The position numbers and the translations under genes were made by a program. A DNA stretch of 64,000 bases from Lentzea jiangxiensis (GTDB lineage Bacteria; Actinomycetota; Actinomycetes; Mycobacteriales; Pseudonocardiaceae): assembly GCF_900104175.1 (NCBI RefSeq), contig NZ_FNIX01000004.1, forward strand, positions 310,001 to 374,000, read 5' to 3'. Below are positions 57,488 through 64,000 of this stretch, in pieces. The notes under the pieces are model-generated. The model did no database searches and had not been told where the DNA came from. It saw only the letters and a program-made list of their open reading frames with translations. The stretch's first letter is position 1. Every line of letters begins with the position of its first letter.

Positions 57488-59122
57488 CTAGACGGCGACG
57501 GTCTCGGCGTCGGCCACCCGCTCCAGACCGGACCTGGTCGACAGCGGCTTCTCGCGCAGGAACCACACGAGGACGAACGCCGCGATCATCACGATGCCGC
57601 CGGTCAGGAAGACCGTGTCGATCGCGCTGGAGAACCCGTCGAGGAACGGCTTCGCGAGCACCGGGTCCAAGTCCTTGAGGAACTCGGTGTTGTTGATGTC
57701 CACACCGGTCCCGCCCTGCAGCGTCTTCGCGAACTCCGGGTTCTGCCGCAGCGCCGCGTTGAACGCGTCGGTCTGCAGCGCGGCCCGGATGCCGGACGCG
57801 ATCTTGTCGCCGACCGTGCTGAACAGGATCGACAGGAACACCGCGGTGCCGACGGTGCCACCGATCTGGCGGAAGAACGTCGCCGACGCGGTCGCCACGC
57901 CCATGTCCCGCGGCTCGGCGTCGTTCTGGATCGCCAGCAGCAGCGTCTGCATGCACTGGCCGAGGCCCGCGCCCATGACGAACATGTAGACCATGACCAG
58001 CCAGCTCGGCGTGTCCGTGCCGATGGAGCTGAGCAGGAACAGAGCGGCCGCCATCAGGCCGGCGCCGATGATCGGGAACATCTTGTAGCGCCCGGTCTTC
58101 GACGTGACCCTGCCCGCGATCGCGGTGGCCGACATGATGCCGAACGTCATCGGCAGCAGCATCAGCCCGGCCGTGGTGGGCGAGACGCCCTTCACGATCT
58201 GCAGGTACAGCGGGATGGAGACCATGCCGCCGAACATGCCGACGCCGAGCACGAAGTTGATCGCGTTGCCGAGCGCGAACGTGTGGTTGCGGAACATCCG
58301 CATCGGCAGCAGCGCCTCGTCGCCCGCGCGGAACTCGGCCCACACGAACGCGACCAGGCCGAGCACGCCGATCACGTACATGGCGATCGCGGTGCCGGAC
58401 GCCCAGCCCCACTCGCGGCCCTGCTCGGCGACGATCAGCAGCGGCACCAGGCCGACGGTCAGCGTCAGCGCGCCCAGCCAGTCGACGCGGTGGTTCACCC
58501 GCTGGTGCGGGATGTTCAGCACGCGCGCCACGACGAACAGCGCGAGCAGCGCGATCGGGACGTTCACGAGGAACACCCAGCGCCAGCCGGTGACACCGAC
58601 GAACGAGTCGAGGCCGGCGAAGACGCCGCCGATGACCGGGCCGAGCACGCTGGCCGAACCGAACACGGCCATGAAGTAGGCGGAGTACTTGCTGCGCTCC
58701 CGCGGCGAGATGATGTCCGCCATGATCGCGAAGGCCAGCGACATGAGGCCACCGGCGCCGAGTCCCTGCACCGCGCGGAACGCGGCCAGCTCGTACATCG
58801 TCGTCGCGAGGCCCGAGAGCAGCGAGCCGAGCAGGAACAGCGAGATCGCCGCGAGGTACATCGGCTTGCGCCCGTAGATGTCGGACAGCTTGCCGTACAA
58901 CGGGGTCGTGATGGTCGCGGTGATCAGGTAGGCGGTGGTCGCCCACGCCTGCAGCGTCTGCCCGTGCAGCTGGTCGGCGATGGTCTTCATGGCGCTGGTG
59001 ACGATCATCTGGTCCAGCGCCGCGAGGAACATGCCCAGCAGCAGGCCGGACAGCACCGTCATGATCTGGCGATGCGTCAGGGAAACCCCTGGCGTGGGTG
59101 TCGCATCGGTTGTTGATGACAT
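57488..59122 (-). CDS. DHA2-family drug efflux MFS transporter
   Basis: A 544-residue 14-helix drug:proton antiporter of the EmrB/QacA type. Signatures are LDQMIVTSAMKTIADQL in helix 1, GKLSDIYGRKPMYL, the motif C GSASVLGPVIGG and WRWVFLVNVPIALLAL. A large external loop with VGDKIASGIRAALQT is near the end. It starts 2 bases after the MarR stop, so regulator and pump are one operon. Confidence 0.9.
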   Translation of the reverse strand: MSSTTDATPTPGVSLTHRQIMTVLSGLLLGMFLAALDQMIVTSAMKTIADQLHGQTLQAWATTAYLITATITTPLYGKLSDIYGRKPMYLAAISLFLLGSLLSGLATTMYELAAFRAVQGLGAGGLMSLAFAIMADIISPRERSKYSAYFMAVFGSASVLGPVIGGVFAGLDSFVGVTGWRWVFLVNVPIALLALFVVARVLNIPHQRVNHRVDWLGALTLTVGLVPLLIVAEQGREWGWASGTAIAMYVIGVLGLVAFVWAEFRAGDEALLPMRMFRNHTFALGNAINFVLGVGMFGGMVSIPLYLQIVKGVSPTTAGLMLLPMTFGIMSATAIAGRVTSKTGRYKMFPIIGAGLMAAALFLLSSIGTDTPSWLVMVYMFVMGAGLGQCMQTLLLAIQNDAEPRDMGVATASATFFRQIGGTVGTAVFLSILFSTVGDKIASGIRAALQTDAFNAALRQNPEFAKTLQGGTGVDINNTEFLKDLDPVLAKPFLDGFSSAIDTVFLTGGIVMIAAFVLVWFLREKPLSTRSGLERVADAETVAV

Positions 59123-59124
59123 TT

Positions 59125-59646
59125 CTAGTCGTTCCCTCCTGCGCGGGTCCCCGTCCCGCGTTCGTTCAAAAGCGACGGAATCGTGCGCTCGTAGTCGTGG
59201 ACGAAGCGTTCGAACAGGTCCGCGAAGCCCTTGAGGTCCTCGTCGGTCCAGTCCGCGAACATCTGCTGGATCGCCTCGTTGCGCTGCCGGCGTCGCTCGT
59301 GGATCAGCTCGCGGCCCGCTTCGGTGACCGCGAGGACGCTGGCCCGGCCGTCCGCCGGGTCGGCACGCCTCTCGACGAGCCCGTCCTTCACCAGTCCGGC
59401 CACCTGCCGGCTGATCGTGGACGGGTCGGAGAGCACCGCCTCCGCGAGCGCGCTCGAACGGCACTCCCCGAGCCCGGAGAGGGTCGCGAGGAGCACGAAG
59501 GCGGACTTGTCCATGCCCTGCTTGGCCATCTGGTGCGCGACCTGGGCGTGCATCTTGTTCAGCCGCACCATCGCCATGCCGACCCGGTCCGCGAGCTCGT
59601 GCTCGGGATCGAAGCCGGGGCTGGGGCACCTGCCCGGATCGACCAT
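59125..59646 (-). CDS. MarR-family transcriptional regulator
   Basis: A 173-residue winged-helix dimer. Helix-turn-helix SSALAEAVLSDPSTISRQVAGLVKDGLVERR is followed by the wing ADPADGRASVLAVTEAG. ATG 59646 has GAGGTG 4 bases upstream. The divergent region carries a symmetric operator, and the drug pump is the second gene, so it is most likely a ligand-relieved repressor of its own operon. Confidence 0.9.
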   Translation of the reverse strand: MVDPGRCPSPGFDPEHELADRVGMAMVRLNKMHAQVAHQMAKQGMDKSAFVLLATLSGLGECRSSALAEAVLSDPSTISRQVAGLVKDGLVERRADPADGRASVLAVTEAGRELIHERRRQRNEAIQQMFADWTDEDLKGFADLFERFVHDYERTIPSLLNERGTGTRAGGND

Positions 59647-59659
59647 CTGACACCTCGTT

Positions 59660-59693
59660 GCTTGTATCATCCAACTAGTTGCTCGGTACAAGC
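59660..59693. promoter_or_regulatory. Nested palindromic MarR operator
   Basis: GCTTGTA-N5-CAACTAGTTG-N5-TACAAGC: a perfect 10-bp inner palindrome and perfect 7-bp outer arms share one centre. It starts 14 bases upstream of the MarR start, where a bound dimer would block transcription of the regulator-pump operon. Confidence 0.8.
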
Positions 59694-59819
59694 ATCCATC
59701 TCGGTCGAGCAGATAGCAAGTGAGTTCCAGGTCTCACTCCACCGCGGAGCGGTACGGGTGCGGAGAGTGTGGTTACCGGCGGGTAGCCACGTGGGTTACC
59801 GGTCGGTAGCATCTGTTTC

Positions 59820-60272
59820 ATGAGCCAAGACGTGTCGTTCATCGCCGATGCCATGAAGCAGGCCGTGCCGTACGTGAAGACGACCGGCATCGAGTTCGAA
59901 GAGGTCTCGGCGAGCCGTATCGTCGCGTCGCTGCCGGACGAGCCGTCGCTGCACAACCACATCGGCGGGCCGCATGCGGCGATGATGTTCGGCCTCGGCG
60001 AGTCCGCCTCGGGCGCCGTCGTGATGGCCGCGTTCGCCGCGCACCTCGGCAAGGCGACGCCGCTCGCCGTCCGCGCCGACATCTCGTACAAGAAGATCGC
60101 GATGGGCGTCCTGCGCGCGGAGGCCGTTCTCGGCCGGTCGGCGGAGGACGTCCTGGCCGAGCTGGAGTCCGGCACGCGGCCCGAGTTCCCGGTCACCATC
60201 ACGATCACCAACGCCGAGGGCGTCGTCACCGGCGAGATGACCGTCGTCTGGACGCTCAAGCCCGCACGCTGA
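59820..60272 (+). CDS. Hotdog-fold thioesterase-like protein (DUF4442)
   Basis: A 150-residue single-domain hotdog protein. The LHNHIGGPHAAMMFGLGESASGAVV helix-loop and the RADISYKKIAMG strand are characteristic of DUF4442/PaaI-like thioesterases. The acyl-CoA substrate is unknown. Start ATG 59820; no clear ribosome site. It is divergent from the MarR gene and may share its control region. Confidence 0.78.
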   Translation: MSQDVSFIADAMKQAVPYVKTTGIEFEEVSASRIVASLPDEPSLHNHIGGPHAAMMFGLGESASGAVVMAAFAAHLGKATPLAVRADISYKKIAMGVLRAEAVLGRSAEDVLAELESGTRPEFPVTITITNAEGVVTGEMTVVWTLKPAR

Positions 60273-60371
60273 ACCGGGCGTATCCGCATTTCGGTTCGGA
60301 CTACCGGTGAACCGATCCGGACCAAATACGTAACCTTGGCCACACCGCGCCGACCAGGCATTGTGCGGGTC

Positions 60372-61085
60372 ATGTCGGGGTGGAGAACTGCGGGCGGGGT
60401 CCTGCTGGCCGTGCTCACCGCGGGATGTGCCGCGCAGGTGCAGCAGTCGAGGCCCGTGGCCGTGGAGGAGCCGGCGCAGGACGCGCCGGTCACCGCGTCG
60501 CCGACGACGTCGGTGCCGGTCCCGCCCGCCCAGCCGGCGATCAGCGTGGCGTCGATCGTCGACGGCCGCTCCGTGATGCTCGCCGACGGCTCGAAAGCCG
60601 AGGTCAGCGGCCTCGCCCAGCCCGGTCCGTGCTGGGCGGACGCCGCCACGGGCTTCGCCAGGAGCATGCTGCTGAACCAGCAGGTCCGCTACGACCGGGC
60701 CACCGGCGCCCTCAGCCTCACCGACGGCACGGACTACGCGTTGCTCGCCCTGGGCAACGGCGCCGGGCGCACCACGGGCACCCCGTCGCCCGCCCAGAAG
60801 GAGGCCGAGGCGGCCGCGCAACGCGTCCCGATGGGCCTGTGGGGTCCGCCGTGCGGCGGCAAGGACGCCACCGAGACCCCCGCTCCCCCGCCCCCGCCGC
60901 CCGCACCCGCGCCGACCACGACGACGAAGCCGCCGGCACCGCCCAGGCCGAAGCCGGTCTTCTACGCCAACTGCGACGAGGCGCGGCGCGCCGGTGCGGC
61001 ACCGCTGCACTGGGGCCAGCCCGGTTACCGGATCGAGCTCGACCCGAACCGCAACGGCATCGCCTGCGAGTCCCGGTACCGCTAA
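60372..61085 (+). CDS. Excalibur-domain lipoprotein
   Basis: A 237-residue exported protein. Lipobox LTAGC is at about residues 17-21, followed by a Pro/Thr/Val-rich linker. A small domain of about 90 residues resembles nuclease-like (SNase) neighbours, then comes a Pro-rich spacer. The C-terminal excalibur calcium-binding motif has an NCDEARRAGAAPL stretch and the DPNRNGIACE loop. GTG 60363 is an alternative start. Function is unknown; surface calcium-dependent interaction is likely. Confidence 0.78.
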   Translation: MSGWRTAGGVLLAVLTAGCAAQVQQSRPVAVEEPAQDAPVTASPTTSVPVPPAQPAISVASIVDGRSVMLADGSKAEVSGLAQPGPCWADAATGFARSMLLNQQVRYDRATGALSLTDGTDYALLALGNGAGRTTGTPSPAQKEAEAAAQRVPMGLWGPPCGGKDATETPAPPPPPPAPAPTTTTKPPAPPRPKPVFYANCDEARRAGAAPLHWGQPGYRIELDPNRNGIACESRYR

Positions 61086-61098
61086 TAGCCTCTCCGGC

Positions 61099-62061
61099 AT
61101 GAAGCTGGACAGCAGTGCCGTCGAGTACACCCCCGCGGACGCCGGGGCCATCGCGAAGCGGGCGGAGGACCAGGGCTACGACGGGTTCTGGCTCGCCGAG
61201 ACCAAGCACGACCCGTTCCTCGCGCTGTCCGGCGCCGCCGCGGCGACGGAGCGGATCGAGCTGGGCACGGCGATCGCGGTGGCGTTCGCGCGCAACCCGA
61301 TGACCGTCGCGACCACGGCGAACGACCTGCGGCTGTTGTCGGGCGGCAGGTTCAACCTCGGACTGGGCTCGCAGGTCGAAGCCCACATCACCAAGCGCTT
61401 CTCCATGCCGTGGAGCAAACCGGCCGCGCGCATGCGGGAGTTCGTGCTGGCGATCCGCGCGATCTGGCACGCGTGGGAGACCGGCGAGCGGCTGGCGTTC
61501 CGCGGCGAGTTCTACCGGCACACGCTCATGACGCCGTTCTTCGACCCAGGCCCGAACCCGCACGGCACGGCGCCGATCTACCTCGCCGGCGTCGGCGAGC
61601 TGATGACCGAGGTGGCGGGCGAGGTCGCGGACGGCTTCCTGTGCCACAACTTCACGACCGAGCGGTACCTGCGCGAGGTGACGCTGCCGGCGCTCGGACG
61701 AGGTCGCGCGAAGGCCGGGAAGACGCTGGAGGGCTTCGAGATCAGCGGCCCGGTGTTCACCGCGACCAGCGACGAGGAGGTCGCCGGGGTCAAGCGGCAG
61801 ATCGCGTTCTACGGGTCGACGCCCGCGTACCGGCCGGTGCTGGACCTGCACGGCTGGGGCGCGCTGCACGAGGAGCTGCACCGCATGTCACGGCGGCAGC
61901 AGTGGGCGCGGATGAGCGAGCTGATCACGGACGAGGTGCTGTCCGAGTTCTGCGTCCTGGGGACCCCGGAGACCGTCACGGCCGCGCTGCTGGACCGCTA
62001 CGGCGACGTCGTGACCAGGGTTTCGCCGTCGTCGGGCGCGGTTCAGCGCCCGGAGAAGTGA
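61099..62061 (+). CDS. F420-type LLM-class oxidoreductase
   Basis: A 320-residue luciferase-like TIM barrel. It matches the actinobacterial F420-dependent subgroup: GYDGFWLAETKHDPF, FARNPMTVATTANDL, LSGGRFNLGLGSQVEAH and the conserved WHAWETGERLAFRGEFYRH. The substrate is unknown. It begins 13 bases after the lipoprotein gene and may be co-transcribed with it. The 3' end overlaps the small convergent peptide gene by 19 bases. Confidence 0.83.
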   Translation: MKLDSSAVEYTPADAGAIAKRAEDQGYDGFWLAETKHDPFLALSGAAAATERIELGTAIAVAFARNPMTVATTANDLRLLSGGRFNLGLGSQVEAHITKRFSMPWSKPAARMREFVLAIRAIWHAWETGERLAFRGEFYRHTLMTPFFDPGPNPHGTAPIYLAGVGELMTEVAGEVADGFLCHNFTTERYLREVTLPALGRGRAKAGKTLEGFEISGPVFTATSDEEVAGVKRQIAFYGSTPAYRPVLDLHGWGALHEELHRMSRRQQWARMSELITDEVLSEFCVLGTPETVTAALLDRYGDVVTRVSPSSGAVQRPEK

Positions 62062-62216
62062 CTCAGCCCGCACCGTGCCAGCTCGGCGTGGAAGGTGTCG
62101 AGCCCGGCGCGCACTCTGGCGACGCCGCGCTTGCGGATCCACCTGCGTCTTCCGACGTTCGCGGCGGTCAGGGCGAACGGTAGCGCCAGCAGGGTCAGGA
62201 ACAGCATCGTGAGCAT
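62043..62216 (-). CDS. Small membrane protein of 57 residues
   Basis: A short open frame starting ATG 62216 behind GAGGAG (7 bases away) and ending TGA at 62043. The product begins MLTMLFLTLLALPFALTAA, a single hydrophobic helix, followed by a basic stretch (GRRRWIRKRGVARVRAG) and a His/Cys-containing tail. Charge distribution fits a single-pass protein with its C-terminus in the cytoplasm. It is divergent from the ArsR gene and shares its promoter region. I do not recognise a family. Confidence 0.6.
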   Translation of the reverse strand: MLTMLFLTLLALPFALTAANVGRRRWIRKRGVARVRAGLDTFHAELARCGLSHFSGR

Positions 62217-62360
62217 GTCGTCTCCTCAGGGGTTGCGAACGTGCAACGACCAATCGAGACACCGCTTACGTTACCGGGTCCAAAGCCACCCGGGTGGAGC
62301 AAAGTCACCGACAGCAACTCGGTTCTTGACTAATTTTGTTTTCGGTGTGACGCTGGCGGC
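62217..62360. promoter_or_regulatory. Divergent control region before the ArsR gene
   Basis: Contains inverted repeats GTTGC-N6-GCAAC (62232-62247) and CCACCCGGGTGG (62287-62298). An AT-rich patch with TTGACTAATTTTGTTTT begins near 62326. These are candidate operator and promoter elements for the ArsR-SRPBCC operon and the small membrane gene. Confidence 0.45.
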
Positions 62361-62960
62361 ATGTTCGAAGTGGCGGTGATCGAGGACCCGTCCGCGGCCG
62401 AGGTGTCGCTGGACCCCGTGCGGGCGAGACTGCTCGCGGAGCTGGTGGAGCCCGGATCGGCGACGATGCTCGCCGCGAGGGTCGGCCTGCCCAGGCAGAA
62501 GGTGAACTACCACCTGCGCACCCTGGAGCAGCACGGCCTGGTGGAGCTCGTCGAGGAACGGCGCAAGGGCAACGTCAACGAGCGCCTGCTGCAGGCGACC
62601 GCGGCGTCCTACGTGATCTCCCCGGCCGCGCTCGCGGCCGTGCAGCCCGACCCGGCGCGGTCACCCGACCGGTTGTCCGCGCGGTGGCTGCTGGCCGTCT
62701 CGGCGAGGCTGGTGCGCGACGTCGGCACGTTGATCACGGGCGCGACCAGGGCGAAGAAGCGGCTGGCGACGTTCGCGCTTGACGGCGAGGTCCGGTTCGC
62801 GAGCGCCGCGGACCGCGCGGCCTTCGCCGAGGAACTGGCCGGCTTCATGGCCCAGCTGGTCGCGAAGTACCACGACGAGCAGACAGAAGGAGGGCGTCCG
62901 CACCGAGTCGTCGTCGCCCTGCACCCGAGCGTGAACGCTGCCAAGGAGGACGAGTCGTGA
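62361..62960 (+). CDS. ArsR-family helix-turn-helix regulator
   Basis: A 199-residue winged-helix protein. The N-terminal half has ATMLAARVGLPRQKVNYHLRTLEQHGLVE, a clear ArsR recognition region, and the wing EERRKGNVNER. No metal-binding cysteines are seen, so it belongs to the ArsR group that pairs with SRPBCC proteins. It overlaps the next gene by GTGA; together they form an operon of the common ArsR-AHSA1 type. Confidence 0.83.
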   Translation: MFEVAVIEDPSAAEVSLDPVRARLLAELVEPGSATMLAARVGLPRQKVNYHLRTLEQHGLVELVEERRKGNVNERLLQATAASYVISPAALAAVQPDPARSPDRLSARWLLAVSARLVRDVGTLITGATRAKKRLATFALDGEVRFASAADRAAFAEELAGFMAQLVAKYHDEQTEGGRPHRVVVALHPSVNAAKEDES

Positions 62961-63697
62961 CCCGCGAGTTCGAGATCCAGAAGGAAGTCGAGGTCGCCGG
63001 AACCCCGGAGCAGGTGTGGGACGCCATCGCGACCGGACCGGGCATCGACTCGTGGTTCATGGGTCCGCACACCGTCGACGGACGGCTGGGCGGCCGCATG
63101 TCGCTCGACATGGGCTTCTTCCAGGAGGCCTCGACGATCACCGCCTGGGAGCCGGGCAAGCACCTCGCCCACGAAAGCGCCAAGGGCGAGGACGGCACGT
63201 TCCACGCCATGGAGTTCCTGGTCGAGGGCCGCGACCAGGGCACGACCGTCCTGCGGTTCGTGCACAGCGGGATCCTGGCGGACGGCTGGGGCGACGAGTT
63301 CGTCGACCAGCAGTCGAAGGGCTGGGACATGTACCTCTTCACGCTGGGCCAGTACGTCGAGCACTTCGCGGGCCGGCCCGGCGCGTACGTCTTCGCGCAG
63401 TGGCCGGAGCAGCCGGAGGGCGCCGACAACTGGCCGGTGCTGCTCGACGCGCTCGGCGTCCCGCGCGACGCCGAGGTCGGCGACGAGGTGACGCTGAAGC
63501 CGTTCGGCGTCAACGGGGTCGTCGACTACCTCGTCCGCCACGACGCGCACAACTTCCTCGGCGTGCGCGGCCCCGACGGTCTTTATCGCTTCCACGGCAC
63601 CAACGCCGTCGGCCACCACGTCTTCGGCGACGCCACCGGCGAGGCCGCGAGGTGGCAGGCGTTCCTGGCTCAGATCGTGGGCGGGCAGACCTCGTAG
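62957..63697 (+). CDS. SRPBCC/AHSA1-domain protein
   Basis: A 246-residue START-like protein: EIQKEVEVAGTPEQVWDAIATGPGIDSWFMGP opens an AHSA1 domain (to about residue 150). A second, less clear alpha/beta part follows to the end, making it longer than single-domain members. Ligand-binding or stress roles are typical, none proven. GTG start overlaps the ArsR gene. The last 28 bases overlap the convergent GH114 gene. Confidence 0.82.
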   Translation: MTREFEIQKEVEVAGTPEQVWDAIATGPGIDSWFMGPHTVDGRLGGRMSLDMGFFQEASTITAWEPGKHLAHESAKGEDGTFHAMEFLVEGRDQGTTVLRFVHSGILADGWGDEFVDQQSKGWDMYLFTLGQYVEHFAGRPGAYVFAQWPEQPEGADNWPVLLDALGVPRDAEVGDEVTLKPFGVNGVVDYLVRHDAHNFLGVRGPDGLYRFHGTNAVGHHVFGDATGEAARWQAFLAQIVGGQTS

Positions 63698-64000
63698 ACG
63701 TAGTCGTCGTGCCCGTACGGCACCACGTTCCTGTCGCGGCGGATGATCGAGACCCGTCCGCCGCGATCGGCGCACGACTTCCTGAAGCCCTCGTCGGTGT
63801 ACTCGATCTGGAAGAAGGCGTCGCCGAACGCCTCGGCGTAGGCCCCGCACTCACCGAGGGCCTGGCAGTCCTCGGTGATCGCGAAGTCGAAGCCGATCTC
63901 CTGCTTGCCGGCGGTGCCGAGCTCGGCGACGTTCTTCTGCGCCACGGCAAGCCCCTGCTCGTGCGCGTACCGCACGAAGTCCTTCATGAAAGCCTTGGTG
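63670..64000 (-). CDS. GH114 endo-alpha-1,4-polygalactosaminidase-like protein, 5' end outside window
   Basis: The C-terminal ~109 residues of a minus-strand gene that continues beyond base 64000. Visible elements are VAQKNVAEL, IGFDFAITEDCQALGECGAYAEAFG, FFQIEYTD and a final VPYGHDDYVYEVCPP. They match the C-terminal half of the GH114 TIM barrel, whose members cleave polygalactosamine-type exopolysaccharides. Start and signal peptide cannot be seen. Confidence 0.75.
   Translation of the reverse strand, partial: TKAFMKDFVRYAHEQGLAVAQKNVAELGTAGKQEIGFDFAITEDCQALGECGAYAEAFGDAFFQIEYTDEGFRKSCADRGGRVSIIRRDRNVVPYGHDDYVYEVCPPTI

Overview
The window is chromosomal DNA from a high-GC actinomycete, most likely a Pseudonocardiaceae-type organism. 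GTG and TTG starts are frequent, genes are tightly packed with GTGA/ATGA overlaps, and it carries Lsr2, MhuD, ClpC and IdeR/DtxR-type iron boxes. Its backbone follows, from memory, the Mycobacterium tuberculosis block from cysS1 to ppa: cysS-rlmB; membrane protein, carbonic anhydrase, mutY, hydrolase, mhuD; clpC, lsr2, lysS, coaX, panD, panC; folK, folB, folP, folE, ftsH; hpt, tilS, zincin, dacB, ppa. No rRNA, tRNA, CRISPR array, prophage or insertion sequence was seen.

Layout. 1-2.4 kb: cysteinyl-tRNA synthetase and a 23S rRNA 2'-O-methyltransferase. 2.4-15.7 kb: an accessory block not in the mycobacterial order, with an MFS exporter, a membrane diguanylate cyclase, a zinc ABC importer, a CUT1 sugar ABC importer whose ATPase gene has its own palindromic operators, and two LacI-family regulators. 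15.7-22.7 kb: anchored lipoprotein-like protein, beta-carbonic anhydrase, MutY, 2H phosphoesterase, alpha/beta hydrolase, M1-type metallopeptidase, MhuD heme oxygenase, Sir2 deacylase and a membrane endo/exonuclease/phosphatase protein. 22.8-26.5 kb: a DUF6928-like gene, then a four-gene cassette resembling type VII secretion substrates (YbaB/EbfC-like, EspC-like, large WXG-type protein, anchored partner).

26.6-38.8 kb: clpC; an iron module with a FhuF-type 2Fe-2S protein and a FecCD/FecE siderophore importer, each behind an IdeR-like box; lsr2; lysS; a methyltransferase; then coaX, panD and panC. 38.8-43.5 kb: a DUF2520 protein, a PrsW protease, and a MidA methyltransferase-DUF1203-orphan NuoD cluster. 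43.5-50 kb: a coiled-coil membrane protein, then the overlapping DUF3180-folK-folB-folP-folE-ftsH operon on the minus strand. 50.3-57.4 kb: a VWA/solute-binding fusion, hpt, tilS, zincin, dacB and ppa. 57.5-64 kb: a DHA2 efflux pump with its MarR regulator and a fine nested operator, a hotdog thioesterase, an excalibur lipoprotein, an F420-type LLM oxidoreductase, a 57-residue membrane peptide, an ArsR-SRPBCC pair and a truncated GH114 gene.

The most interesting points are: (1) MidA next to an orphan NuoD that keeps the arginine methylated in human NDUFS2; (2) the type VII-like cassette; (3) a roughly 200-bp intergenic repeat found twice, each time downstream of a plus-strand gene and facing a metal ABC operon; (4) two divergent genes whose start codons share one CATG. 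Family assignments come from motif reading and recall, not database searches.
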